Assembly (NCBI RefSeq): GCF_000149955.1
Contig: NC_030993.1
Coordinates: forward strand, 2,782,650-2,846,649
Direction of reading: 5' to 3'
Length of the DNA: 64,000 nt
Source: Fusarium oxysporum f. sp. lycopersici 4287
Taxonomy: Eukaryota; Ascomycota; Sordariomycetes; Hypocreales; Nectriaceae
Shown here: positions 1 to 10,603 of the stretch, one piece after another
Numbering within the stretch: the stretch's first letter is position 1
Layout: every line of letters begins with the position of its first letter
Notes under the pieces: model-generated
What the model saw: only the letters and a program-made list of their open reading frames with translations
Told to the model about the DNA's origin: nothing
Database searches by the model: none
Translations under genes and position numbers: made by a program

Positions 1-2233
1 CGCGAGTTTCTCAAGAGAGAACCACGGTAGTCATCGCGCATCGCCTATCACTATCAAGGACGCTGACAACATCGTCGTTGTTTCAGCTGGCCAGGTTGTT
101 GAGCAGGGTACTCACGAGGAACTTCTTGCACTCAATGCTCACTATGCCAGACTCATTCGTGCACAGAACCTTGCAGTTTCCGCGAATCAAGTTCACAAAA
201 ACTTGAGTGCGAAGCAGAATATGGTCGAAGTCGAGACAGACGAGGAGGTGGCGCGCGTCATGACAGCACAAACCGAGAAGTCCATGGTGCTCAAGGGTGG
301 AGATGACAAGCCAAAGGACCGCTCTATTATGACGAGCATCTTCCTCATCCTCAAGGAACAAAAGGCCCTCCTCCCTCACATCATTGTCGCAGCGCTCGCC
401 TGCAGCATCGCCGCAGCTACCTGGCCGGGCCAAGCTGTCCTATTCTCCCGACTCATCACAGCCTTCTCTTCCAGTCAACCCTCCGCCTCAGATGCCAACT
501 TCTATGCCCTTATGTTCTTCGTCATTGCGCTTGGTAATCTAGTTGCGTACTTCACCATCGGATACATCTCCAACCACGTGGCTCAATCCATCTCTCATCA
601 GTACCGCCTTGAGTTGTTCAGTCGCATGGTTGTCATGGACATTGACTTCTTTGATCGAACTGAGAACTCATCCGGTGCATTGGCTTCAACATTGTCCTCG
701 GTCCCCACGAGTTTGACAGAGCTTCTTGGACTGAACATCTATGTTATTCTCGTCATGATTGTCAACATAACTGCTAGCTCTATTCTTGCACTGGCGTATG
801 GTTGGAAACTGGCTCTTGTCATGGTGTTTGCAGGATTGCCTCTTCTCATGGGTTCTGGTTACTGCAAGATCCGCCTTGAGTCTAGGCTTCATGAANNNNN
901 NNNNNNNNNNNNNNNNNNNNNNNNNNNNNNNNNNNNNNNNNNNNNNNNNNNNNNNNNNNNNNNNNNNNNNNNNNNNNNNNNNNNNNNNNNNNNNNNNNNN
1001 NNNNNNNNNNNNNNNNNNNNNNNNNNNNNNNNNNNNNNNNNNNNNNNNNNNNNNNNNNNNNNNNNNNNNNNNNNNNNNNNNNNNNNNNNNNNNNNNNNNN
1101 NNNNNNNNNNNNNNNNNNNNNNNNNNNNNNNNNNNNNNNNNNNNNNNNNNNNNNNNNNNNNNNNNNNNNNNNNNNNNNNNNNNNNNNNNNNNNNNNNNNN
1201 NNNNNNNNNNNNNNNNNNNNNNNNNNNNNNNNNNNNNNNNNNNNNNNNNNNNNNNNNNNNNNNNNNNNNNNNNNNNNNNNNNNNNNNNNNNNNNNNNNNN
1301 NNNNNNNNNNNNNNNNNNNNNNNNNNNNNNNNNNNNNNNNNNNNNNNNNNNNNNNNNNNNNNNNNNNNNNNNNNNNNNNNNNNNNNNNNNNNNNNNNNNN
1401 NNNNNNNNNNNNNNNNNNNNNNNNNNNNNNNNNNNNNNNNNNNNNNNNNNNNNNNNNNNNNNNNNNNNNACCAAAGTTCTTCATGGACTTTCAATGGATG
1501 TGAGTCTCTCGTTTACCCATCTCACGACTACCTACTGACATTTCCTAGATCAATCCATCTCAGTTTGTTGCTGTTTGCGGTCCCAGTGGCTGCGGTAAAT
1601 CAACCCTGGTATCTCTACTTGAGCGATACTACGATCCTGTATCTGGCAAAGATCTGCGTTTGGTGAGCAAGACGTCAAGGGATGTTTCGCCCTCGCCTCT
1701 ACCGCAAACGAGATGTCCCATGGTTCAGCAGGAGCCTGTCCTCTACGAAGGAAACTGTACGAGAGAACATCTTGATGGGACTTGATGGTGAAATTGACGA
1801 TACATCTGACGAGCGACTCAACGAGGCTGCTCGACAAGCCAATATCCTCGACTTTGTCTCTTCCCTTCCAGAGGGATTCAACACTCCATGCGGTGCACGA
1901 GGCACAGCATTCTCAGGCGGCCAACGTCAACGAATCGCCATTGCTCGTGCTCTTATCCGCAAACCGAAGCTGCTGCTTCTCGATGAGGCAACTTCGGCGC
2001 TTGATACACACTCGGAGCAACTCGTCCAGGAGGCACTGGAACAGACGAGAAAGGAAAGCGGATGCAGTGTGATTGCGGTTGCTCATCGACTTTCGACTAT
2101 TCGAAATGCTGATGTCATCTTTGTGCTTGTTGGTGGAAAGGTTGTTGAGGTGGGAACGCATGAGGAACTTCAGGCTAAGGGAGGCGTGTACGCGGATATG
2201 TGTCAGGCTCAGTCACTAGATAGAGAGGCCTAG
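1..2233 (+). CDS. ABC-B (MDR/P-glycoprotein type) transporter, 3' part
   Basis: This is a full-type ABC exporter running off the left edge. Visible in order are: the H-loop of the first nucleotide-binding domain (AHRLS, about 38-52) and the following VVEQGTHEELL; a linker; a second membrane domain with TM helices from about 360 to 880 (LAYFTIGYISNHVAQ, DIDFFDRTENSSG); then, after an N gap, the second NBD with Walker A GPSGCGKST (about 1588), signature FSGGQRQRIAIARAL (about 1911), Walker B LLLLDEATSALD and H-loop VAHRLSTI. It ends at TAG 2231-2233. One intron is clear at 1500-1548. Such proteins export hydrophobic compounds at the plasma membrane. The reading frame breaks at about 50 (one base short in the H-loop) and several times at 1655-1760, mostly in homopolymers close to the N run, so sequencing error is more likely than a pseudogene. 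The substrate is unknown. The next gene is a secreted oxidase on the same strand. Confidence 0.9.
896..1469. other. assembly gap (574 N)
   Basis: A run of N hides the end of the second membrane domain and the start of the second NBD of the ABC-B transporter. Confidence 0.99.
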
Positions 2234-3250
2234 GGATAGACCTTTTGTTTTGTTTTGCATTTAGATTTAGACTTCTGTACCCATCTAGAGAGCTCATCTA
2301 GCTCCTTTCAGTTACATTCTCTTTGTTACGTTTCTTAATATTAGTGTTTTTATTTAAACTTTCTTAAACGATATCCTACAGGGTAGGTTTAGTCTGACCT
2401 GAGAGCAGTGACATACAACCCCTGCATATAGTTTGGACTGCTCGCTTCGCCCTGTCGGAGCGGTCGGTACACTAGTGAGCACAGAAAAGGTTCTGAAACG
2501 TGCAATTAAGCCTATTCTTAAGCATCCTACACTAACGATGTTTGCAACAAGCACATGGGACCTTACAGCGATGACATTCCTCTTATACTCTATCAAGCCA
2601 ACTCATCTAAGATGGATTTCCGTTTTACCTAACAGGCTGAATTACTTCAGACGGAAAAGTCCACATTTGCTGCAACATAATGCCACGAAAGGGTAGTAAC
2701 AAAACTCTTATCCGTAGAAAGCGGAACATGACCTGGATATAGAAGGTAACAAAATCTAGAAACGTCGGAACCTGGCTCGCCGAACCTGGTAATAGTGGAG
2801 CTTAATGCTGGCAAGTCTCCATACAATGCTGGAGGTTCAGAAGGAATCCAATACCGGTAGTTGAGTCAGATAAAGTGTGGCTTAGAAGATCATACCCCTT
2901 GAGGGATATTCCCCTTTGAGACAGGGACGTTTGCATGATGCCGTTGTCGTAAGTTTGGTGATTGCGACCTTTCCATAATAGGATGGAAGTTACTGCTGGA
3001 AGGATTGTATCACAGTGATAACCGTGCTGTAGGAATGTTGCATTTTAGCCTGTTAAAGCTAAGGTGAGTTATGACAGGGTTTGTAGGTCTCCCCCTGCAG
3101 CCCACCACTACAAAGGGCCGAAGCTTAATCCCGTGTATTACTTCAAACTGCTCAAAGTCAAACAGGGGCAGTAAGACATAAATACAATGAAATCACCCAT
3201 ATGAGTTGATTTCATTCTCTCAAGCGTTGACTTTTATCAGCTCTGCAATC
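2234..3250. other. intergenic, 1.0 kb
   Basis: This holds the 3' flank of the ABC-B gene and the promoter of the FAD oxidase. No convincing coding frame, RNA gene or repeat was seen. Confidence 0.6.
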
Positions 3251-4750
3251 ATGGCATCTCCACGCTCTCTCCGACGTTTTGCCTTCGCCTCTCTCGTTTC
3301 ACTAGCTTTTGCTCAGAACAAGGCTGAGGAATTGACCAATTGTCTCGACAAGGCCGGCGTGCGAAACGTCATCGAGTCTGACAGTCAATGGGCCGCAGAG
3401 ACAACTCAGTTCCAGAAGCGTATTCGTCCCCAGCCTGCTGCAATTGCGTTCCCTGAATCTCGCGATGAAGTCGCCCTTGCGCTAGAATGTGCGCGAGAGG
3501 CTGATGTCAACGCAAATGCCCTTGGTCCTGCGCACTCGTTCCAAGGAAATGGCTTCGGAAAGCCTGGGAACTTGGTCATCAACATGGCTGCGTTTGACGA
3601 CGTCAAGTATGACTCAAAGACCACCCTCATGACCTTCGGTGGCGGCACTCATGTTGGACCTGTTGCCAAGTACCTTTGGGACACTGCTGGACGCCATGTT
3701 CCTCACGTCCGTGGTGCCCATGTTGGTGTCACTGGATCCAGTATTGGAGGCGGCTTTGGTACCACCTCACGTTATCTTGGCACTCCCATGGACAACATTG
3801 TCGAGGTTGAGTACATGCTGTACAACGGCACCGTTGTCAAGGCTGGAAAGGGCTCCGAGCTCCTTTGGGCTGCTCAAGGTGCTGGAGCTTCCTACGGTAT
3901 CATTCTCTCCATGACTACCAAGACCTTCAAGCCTGAGTTCGACAAGGCTATCAACTTCACACTCTCTATGGGCGATCTCAGCCCCAGAGACGGCGCCAGG
4001 GCTCTCGTGGCCATCCAGGACTATGCCACCAGCAAGGACTGCCCTGATACCTTTGCCTTCCGATGGAGCTTGATGGCTCCTCCTTACGATGGCACTGGAT
4101 ACTTCTACGGCAACCCCGACAGCTTTGACAGCGTTATTCGTCCTCTTGTTAACAAGCTCAAGACTATCAAGTCCGCCGTCGAGGTCAAGAAGACTGTCCT
4201 TCCATGGTGGGACCTTGAAGTCGCTGTTGCTGGTGCTGGCATGAACCAGCCCGACGGCGGATTCCTCGGTGGCCGAGCATTCTACACTCAATCTCTCACC
4301 ACTACGACCGACCACCCTCTCAGTCTTGAACAAGCTCAGATTCTTTTCGAGAGCACAACACTGGCCTTCAACCGAACTGATCTGACAAAATTCGCCTACC
4401 TTGATCTCTGGGGCGGTGTCTCCCGCAACATCAAAGATAGCGATACAGGTTATGCTCATGGCAGAAACCTGTGGTTAATTCGCTGGGACGCCAACTCTGT
4501 CAACCCTTCCAGCTTCCCTGCCGACGCTATTCCTTACCTGCGAGGTCTGATGAAACCATTTGAGGATGCTCTTGTCAAGGGCGGCTCCAAGCTTCGTGGC
4601 TTCGTCAACTATGCTGATACCGAGCTTACTGAGAAGGAGTGGAGTTCACGTCTCTATGGTGCAAACTATGAGCGACTTAAGAAGATCAAGGCCAAGATTG
4701 ATCCTGAGGGTCTGTTTATTGGTCACAAGCAATCTATCCCTCTGCCTTGA
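3251..4750 (+). CDS. secreted FAD-linked oxidoreductase, berberine-bridge enzyme family
   Basis: An intact intronless frame of 499 aa. The ATG at 3251 is preferred over in-frame upstream near-cognate codons because it opens directly into a signal peptide (basic SPRSLRR, then a hydrophobic core ending LAFAQ). The FAD-binding PCMH domain lies at about residues 60-235, with GPAHSFQG carrying the histidine expected to bind FAD covalently, and TGSSIGGGFG. The BBE C-terminal element YERLKKIKAKIDPEGLF is near the end. In bicovalent relatives a cysteine sits before the GGG motif; here that stretch reads RGAHVGVTG with no cysteine, so single covalent attachment is inferred. Family members oxidise sugars, alkaloids or phenolics extracellularly and release peroxide. 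The ABC-B exporter upstream could belong to the same metabolic unit, but that is only suggestive. Confidence 0.9.
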   Translation: MASPRSLRRFAFASLVSLAFAQNKAEELTNCLDKAGVRNVIESDSQWAAETTQFQKRIRPQPAAIAFPESRDEVALALECAREADVNANALGPAHSFQGNGFGKPGNLVINMAAFDDVKYDSKTTLMTFGGGTHVGPVAKYLWDTAGRHVPHVRGAHVGVTGSSIGGGFGTTSRYLGTPMDNIVEVEYMLYNGTVVKAGKGSELLWAAQGAGASYGIILSMTTKTFKPEFDKAINFTLSMGDLSPRDGARALVAIQDYATSKDCPDTFAFRWSLMAPPYDGTGYFYGNPDSFDSVIRPLVNKLKTIKSAVEVKKTVLPWWDLEVAVAGAGMNQPDGGFLGGRAFYTQSLTTTTDHPLSLEQAQILFESTTLAFNRTDLTKFAYLDLWGGVSRNIKDSDTGYAHGRNLWLIRWDANSVNPSSFPADAIPYLRGLMKPFEDALVKGGSKLRGFVNYADTELTEKEWSSRLYGANYERLKKIKAKIDPEGLFIGHKQSIPLP

Positions 4751-5117
4751 GCTTTCAAGGGAAGGCAGCAAATGTTTATTATATATCGTTAGTTCATAGA
4801 AGCAACATATTTTAGCTCAGAAATCAAATGGAAAAGGATATCGAGTTTGAAAAATTAAATTATAAAAATAAGTTCATGTTGTCTAGTTTTCACGTCTGCA
4901 AGTAAAATAGATGCTCCAAGTTTCACGAAGGGTACAGTCAATGGCCCAATTAGGTAGTAAGTGGGCCAGGAGCGCTAAATGGCTTATATAGTTGGCTCGT
5001 TTTATCAAAGCTTAATTTTGCTATCCTGAGGGCGCAAGTTCAACTCGAATCATCTTATTGATGAAATTCTACAGATGTCGAAAAACAGATTCGTGTCAAG
5101 AACTAAAAAGAAAAGTT
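4751..5117. other. intergenic between oxidase and tRNA
   Basis: AT-rich 3' flank of the oxidase gene. Nothing else was recognised. Confidence 0.5.
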
Positions 5118-5206
5118 TGAGGCACACCGGATTTGAACCGATAACCTTCAGGAATCTCCGTGCTTAATAGCTGGAATCTGACGCGCTACCGTTGCGCCAG
5201 CGCCCC
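5118..5206 (-). tRNA. tRNA-Trp (anticodon CCA), intron-containing
   Basis: On the minus strand the gene folds into a cloverleaf: acceptor GGGGCGC with GTGCCTC, discriminator A, D arm GCGC-AACGGTA-GCGC, and T arm ATCGG-TTCAAAT-CCGGT. The anticodon loop reads TTCCAG, giving anticodon CCA, followed by an intron of about 17 nt at the canonical position. The 3' half of the anticodon stem (CCTGA against TCAGA) leaves one A-C mismatch at the loop-proximal pair. Total length is 89 nt. Internal A and B boxes for RNA polymerase III lie in the D and T arms. Confidence 0.82.
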
Positions 5207-5888
5207 ACTGTTGGAGAAAAGAATCACAAAGAAAATTCATAATGGTTTGACTCCCGTTGGGCCTAGGAGTATTCGTAGTACAGTCGTTACATATCAGCGT
5301 TACGAGATGTCTTACAAGGCTGGGCCTTTTTAAAACTCTGCATTTACTATAGACTTTGCCTTTCGAAACTATTAGACTATATATAAGCCATGGCTGGAGT
5401 ATCTTAACGCCCCCATGAGCTAACACAATATTGAAATCACGAACTGGACACAGAAGTAATTGGCAGGCTAGGTCCAAAACCTTGGTTGATGACAAGATTT
5501 AGGTAAGTTTAGTATAGGTTTAGAACAACTAGTCACTCTCGGCACCATGCTTCAAGATGTGAAATTCCTTGAGGATAGGTAGGGACCAGACAAAGCGCGG
5601 CATTTTTCTTGAAATAAGGTTGTATCGAATAAGCATATTCCCCTGCCTCCCCCTGCCTCCCCCTGCCTCCCCCGCTCCAACGTCGTCACGGACTTTCAAG
5701 CATGCCATAATGCCGTCCAATCCAGGAATGTCAACATCATAACAAGCATAATGACGACAGCCAATCTCTTTTAGCCTGATGATAACTGGACCATTCGTAA
5801 GCAACACCTATCCTAAATCGTTGTATATATTCCCCTCCTCCTTGTTACCGTTCCACTTCAATATCTTACGACCTTACAAGCCATCATA
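5207..5888. promoter_or_regulatory. promoter region of the dienelactone hydrolase gene
   Basis: This interval carries a three-copy 10-bp repeat (5641-5670), a TATA-like TGTATATAT at 5822-5830 about 60 nt before the start codon, and a pyrimidine-rich stretch just after it. No gene was seen in the rest. Confidence 0.5.
5641..5670 (+). repeat. 10-bp tandem repeat, three perfect copies
   Basis: CCCTGCCTCC occurs three times head to tail, followed by the degenerate continuation CCCGCTCC. It lies about 220-250 bp upstream of the dienelactone hydrolase start. Confidence 0.95.
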
Positions 5889-6834
5889 ATGAAGTTCTTC
5901 CAGCCCATTGCCGTCTTTCTGTCTCTCCTCACCTCTATTGCCCCGAGCAGGGTGATGGCGGCCGAAGAATCGGCAGCGAATCAACATCAGAAGGGCGAAA
6001 CTGTGAAATACCAAGGATGTCAGTATTCCCTCACACATAGTTTTCACTGAGTGCCTAATTGACTATGTACAGTGAATCTCTATGTATCTAAGCCCGGAAG
6101 GTTTAACCTTGGCCATAAGAAGCCTGGAAAAAGAACTGGTGTTCTTTTTCTTACCGATGTCTATGGCATCCAGCTGAAGGAGAATAGAGAGTGAGGTTGC
6201 CCCCTGCATTTGACTTTTCTCTACTGATCTAAAACAGGCTGGTCGACAACTTCTCCAAAGAAGGCTTCGTCGTTGCTGCGCCAGATCTTTTTCAGGGTAA
6301 CCCAGCAAGGGAAACTCCCGACTTCAACATCACCGAGTTCCTTGCCAAGCACCCCCCAAGTGTCACTGACCCAATTGTTGCAAAAGCAATCAACTACCTA
6401 CGCAATGAGCTCAAAGTGAACTCCATCGCTGCAACAGGCTATTGCTACGGTGGACGTTACGTCTTTCGCTCACTTGGTCAGAACGGCAAAGTTGATGTTG
6501 GCTTCACTGCTCATCCCAGTCTCTTAGCTACTGAGGAGATTGAGGCTGTCAGAAAGCCCGTGTCCATCGCTGGCGCTGGTCAGTTTCGCCACGTAATAAT
6601 AAAATAAAATCAAAAGCTAATATGGATCTAGCCGAGGATCAAATTTTCCCCCAGCCCAGGCAAGCAGAGACTGAAGCTATCCTCACCAAGATAGGCAAGC
6701 CTTTCACCTCGGTTCTGTACAGTGGTACTACTCATGGTTTTGCTGTTCGTGCAAATGCATCGAACCCGCAGCAAGTCTTTGCTAAAGACGAAGCGTTCTA
6801 TCAAGCTGTTCGTTTCTTTAATGCATGGGACTAG
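5889..6834 (+). CDS. secreted dienelactone hydrolase family protein
   Basis: Four exons (5889-6018, 6073-6190, 6238-6578, 6632-6834) join without a frame break to give 263 aa. The first about 25 residues form a signal peptide (MKFFQPIAVFLSLL). The alpha/beta hydrolase core shows the nucleophile elbow GYCYGG (cysteine nucleophile, usual for this family), an acid residue in AEDQIF and the histidine in THGFAV, so the triad is complete. Two of the three introns use the less common donor GTCAGT. Family enzymes open dienelactones in aromatic catabolism or act as broad carboxylesterases. The secretion signal makes an extracellular or vacuolar esterase plausible. The true substrate cannot be read from the sequence. 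Confidence 0.9.
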
Positions 6835-7030
6835 TTCACAGTCTACAAGTTGCAGATCATGACCTCTTCCAATCATCAGCAGAGGCATTTCCACTTTCCT
6901 TCTCTTGCACGGAGTCCTGGCACATGACAAGGACTATGCATCATATAGTTACCTAATAACGATCTCCATATTTTCCAAAGCCACAGCCAATTCCGTTTGA
7001 ATCTAGATTGGTCTGAGACAAACTAGCTCT

Positions 7031-8100
7031 CTATATACACCGTGATCCATATTCGTGAAGATGATCAAAATCACCAAAACATCTCATGACGTCCATGATG
7101 CCAGCAACAATGACGAAAACATGAAGCATCTGGTGACTCTGTCCCACGATATCGAGTGTCACTGGAAAGAATCTCTCAGGCACCTGTTGCAAAGGAAAAT
7201 ATTAGTAATCGACGAGGCTCAGGCGAATAAATAGGATGTCAGTTGCTGTCCGTAATCCAGACTCAACTTACTCTATGAGCGTAGGCAACGACGCCAATAC
7301 CTTTAAACAAAGCCACATATAGTACCAAATCAATGCCATTCTATACTTTTGGACATCCTAGCTTTACTTCATCACAGTATGGATAATAGGTGCAAAGCCG
7401 CTAGTTCCTCAAACGCAGAATAGAGGGCTCCACGAACAGCCTTCGCTTTGGCAGTTCGGAATCTCGGTGCATTGTGAATAGTGCACACAGTCCAGCGAGA
7501 ATTGACACTAAGCCCCAGTAGATATTACGCAGTAAGTGATCGCAAACGAAACCATAGTATAAAAGGGGAATCATGGCGCTATATATGAGGATAAAAATAC
7601 CGATATAGTCGAGCTAACCGCTGAGATGATGAGCGTGAGAAGAATGGTTTGAGACTGCGTGATAGATTTATGATTGTCAGGCTCAGATTAGTTCAAAGTG
7701 ACTGAGAGGTAGGGGTTTACGTTGCGAATAAGAAGAAGCATATGGTTACCCCAGTGAAGTATATCGTGCATACTGCGATGTTTTCGCGAGTAGCAACCTT
7801 GTATCGTGGAGGAATCTTAGTGTTAAAGACGTAAACAGGAATAACCAGAAACAAATCATAACCTAGGATATGGGACCAGACACTGACTTGACACGTGAGT
7901 GTGAGGAGACATGCTTCTGGGAAGGATTTACCTGTTTCATTGTGTATAGCACATATGCTTTGGACACTTCTCTTGATGGAATTGGGAGGGGCTCTGTAGC
8001 CTGTCTGAATAGACTCATTTTCACTTTTAGATGAAACAATCAGCTGGATGAGTGCTATGTGTACAGAACACTCACTGCAGCCACTCCCGTCAGTTGTCAC
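7031..8100 (-). pseudogene. decayed PAQR / hemolysin-III family membrane receptor gene
   Basis: Reading the minus strand with fungal introns removed recovers the family's landmarks in order: WLHENESIQTGYR, PNSIKRSVQSICAIHNET, then (after an intron near 7889-7935) SVWSHILG, CTIYFTGVTICFFLFAT, SNHSSHAHHLSG, LDYIGIFILIYSAMIP, LLRNIYWGLVSILAG, and VPERFFPVTLDIVGQSHQ-MLHVFV, ending CI-TAG at 7031. The frame is broken by a TAG at 7614-7616, where a sense codon such as CAG or AAG is expected. A one-base loss follows at about 7460-7470 (HRDSELP instead of HPRFRTAK). There is also a stop just before the WLHENE exon. PAQR proteins are seven-TM sterol/ceramide-linked receptors such as yeast Izh proteins and adiponectin receptors. 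With three lesions this copy is probably dead. Confidence 0.75.
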
Positions 8101-8250
8101 GATCTCTGTGTCAGCAATGTTTAAGTAGTGATACTGATGAGGGCGAGATGCATACGTATGTCTGCTATGCGCAACCCTGTATCAACCCATTTCCCCCAAC
8201 GGTAGCAACATCGTCCTGCATGTGAGAAGCTTCCTCTACCGCACCAGTAG

Positions 8251-8694
8251 GTGGTTGAATTGGAGATACGAGTCCTCCAAGACAAACCCCCGGAACATCC
8301 CCCGAGGCGTCACAAATGGACAGAGTTGCACAGCCTCTATGTTTGTGCGGGTGGCTTTGTCATTGACGTTGATGAAGGCTTGGATTTTTTTCCAAATTCC
8401 CACGCAGAGGCTAACATGCTCACCATCTGCAGTTCTTCTTCTGGCTTAATGTGGTCATCTCCCCGACGTGGATCCGAGCGACATCAAAGACAATCCACAA
8501 CAGACAGTCTGGCCAAAGCTATCGTTTTACTCCAGGCAATATGGTTTCTGATACAGATCATCGCCCGAATTGCACAGAAACTACCATTTTCGCTCCTCGA
8601 AGTCAACACCATTGGTCATGTTCTCTCGTCATTTATTTTCTCTGGTGGCGGAAGCACCGGCGATAATCGTAAACTCCGACAAAACATGAACTGA
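8251..8694 (+). pseudogene. C-terminal relic of a fungal multi-pass membrane protein of unknown function
   Basis: The frame KPPEHPPRRHKWTELHSLYV...GGFVIDVDEG...DSLAKAIVLLQAIWF-LIQIIARIAQKLPFSLLEVNT is recognisable as the C-terminal half of a widespread fungal membrane protein family. Its signature, from memory, is (K)AD.LAK..V.LQ..WF..Q...R....LPISLLE.NT..H. The frame slips at about 8640: the expected FLWWRKHRR is present in the next frame. The upstream membrane helices are missing or unrecognisable. It lies next to the decayed PAQR gene on the opposite strand. The function of the family is unknown. Confidence 0.55.
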
Positions 8695-8700
8695 ACTTAC

Positions 8701-9207
8701 ATATGTCAGGCTGAGGCTTAAAAGACGGAAGATGCCGACCAAAGAGTTCGGGATAAGACGAACCAAGTCTGGCTAGTGATGAAACCCTGTTGTGTACACC
8801 GCTTACGCATATTTGGTCTCGTAGTTAGTGGCTAATATTCTGACAGAACTAGTTCTGAAAAGGAATATGCTCGGGCTTGCCGGACTTGTTACGATTATCC
8901 AATTGGCTTCCGAACCCTGTGGCGAACAATTTAGTTTGTTATTTGAGTTATAATCAAGGCCACGATAATGCATTATCAGAATAAGGATTTGTCACTGTGT
9001 GAGACTCACTTCTGATTGGCAGAAACTTTAATTTACTTGCTGTCGTGTGTGAACAGACTTCGCAGGCTGGCTCAGCCGTTATGTGTACTAACGAACAAAT
9101 ATGAAATAAGGATATAAAGCAGCCTTGAGCTGCTGCAATCCAGTCTGGTTGATCTGTCATTAACTCAAACCCCTTCCTCTTTCTTCAACACCCATATTCC
9201 TACCACA
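8701..9207 (+). promoter_or_regulatory. promoter region of the SDR reductase
   Basis: A TATA-like element TATAAAG lies at 9113-9119, 89-95 nt before the ATG, followed by a pyrimidine-rich leader. No gene is apparent elsewhere in this stretch. Confidence 0.5.
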
Positions 9208-10405
9208 ATGTCCGAGCATCCAACGGCAATCCCCAAAGGGTCTTGGGTTCTTGTGACAGCCGCCAATGGTCACACTGGGAGTCACATTGTCTTCGAGTTG
9301 TTGAAGAGAGACTTCAAGGTCCGCGGCACTGTTCGAGACTTAAAATCAAGCCAGTGGCTACTAGAGGATGACTTTGTTTCCAAGTACGCCGAACGCGGCC
9401 ATATCGAGCTTGTAGTTGCCGATACGACCAAACCCCATGACTTCGACAGAAGCCGTTCAGGGTGTCGCAGCTCTCATCAANNNNNNNNNNNNNNNNNNNN
9501 NNNNNNNNNNNNNNNNNNNNNNNNNNNNNNNNNNNNNNNNNNNNNNNNNNNNNNNNNNNNNNNNNNNNNNNNNNNNNNNNTGCAGTCATTGGAGGACTTG
9601 GTTCCTAAACCCCAAGTTGCTATTCCAGCCACTATAGAATCAGCTTTGTCTGTTTGTCGAGCAGCAGCAAAGGAGCCATCCGTGAAGCGTTTTGTCTTCA
9701 CTTCTTCCTTTTGGGCTGCTGCCTTTCCAGTTCCCGGTGTCGGTGACACCATCACAAACCTTGACACTTGGAACGATGCTGCGGTTCAAGCTGCTTGGGC
9801 CCCTCCTCCATATGAATCGGATCGAATTATGCCGGTGTATTTTGCAGCTAAGGTTGAGGCAGAAAAAGCTGTCTGGAAGTTTGTCAAAAATGAGAAGCTC
9901 CCCTGGGTAGTCAACTCGGTCAGCCCTTGTGTTATCCTGGGAGACCTCCGAGATGATAAACATCTACGGTCTGTGCCTCCCCAGCTAATTGAACAGCTGT
10001 ATTTGGGGAATCTTGAAAAGCTGCAAACCCCTGCTAGTAAGTAATATCTCCGTAACTAATACTTGTGACTAATTATGAGAAGTGTATTACAGCCACGTCA
10101 CCGATGTTGCGATTATCCATGTCGCCGCTGCAATCGACCCCGAAGTACATGGTCGACGCATCCAAGTTCTCGCAGCATCATTTACATGGAATGACTGTCT
10201 TGATATCCTACGAAGCGCTTACCCAAATCGCAACTTCGTTGATAACTTTATTTCTGGTGACCCGAAGTTGATATACAACATTGAGAACGATATTGCTCTT
10301 GATCTCCTGCAGAAATGGGCCGGGCGTGGTTGGATCAGTTTGGAGGCGAGTGTTACAGAAGTGGTGGATTACTTGATCAATACGAAGAGGCTGGGTGATG
10401 AGTAG
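9208..10405 (+). CDS. NAD(P)-dependent extended SDR reductase (aldehyde / cinnamyl-alcohol type)
   Basis: Two exons (9208-10036 and 10083-10405) separated by a 46-nt intron. The N-terminal Rossmann motif is VTAANGHTGSH; the first glycine of the usual TGxxGxxG is alanine. RFVFTSS marks the beta-strand carrying the active serine. YFAAK fits the catalytic YxxxK. The C-terminal part (VAIIHVAAAIDPEVHGRRI) is typical of the aldehyde-reductase/cinnamoyl-CoA-reductase subgroup. Just before the N run one extra A shifts the frame (about 9445-9450: GACAGAAGCC where GACGAAGCC gives EAVQGVAALI). Since this abuts the gap, a consensus error is likely. The gene probably reduces an aldehyde or ketone using NADPH. 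Specificity is unknown. Confidence 0.85.
9481..9580. other. assembly gap (exactly 100 N)
   Basis: The round length suggests a placeholder gap of unknown true size inside the SDR gene. Confidence 0.95.
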
Positions 10406-10603
10406 GCAGGCTTCATCGCAGATACTCATAGATAGTTATCATTGCTTATCTGTGAGCTTATTAATATTAGCCTAATAGGGATATACTATCAGCTGATGAT
10501 TGGCTTTGGTCCCCGCTGAGTCAGATTCATGTTTAAGAAACGAAGACTAGTCTGACATTCCCTTCTTTTATCTTTGTCATCCTCGTACTTTGGTTTATCA
10601 ACA

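Noticed and set aside
686..1666. Open frames spanning the N run
   Set aside because: They are open only because N cannot be read as stop codons.
3767..4459. 230-codon minus-strand frame opposite the FAD oxidase
   Set aside because: Antisense shadow; low-complexity composition and no recognisable family.
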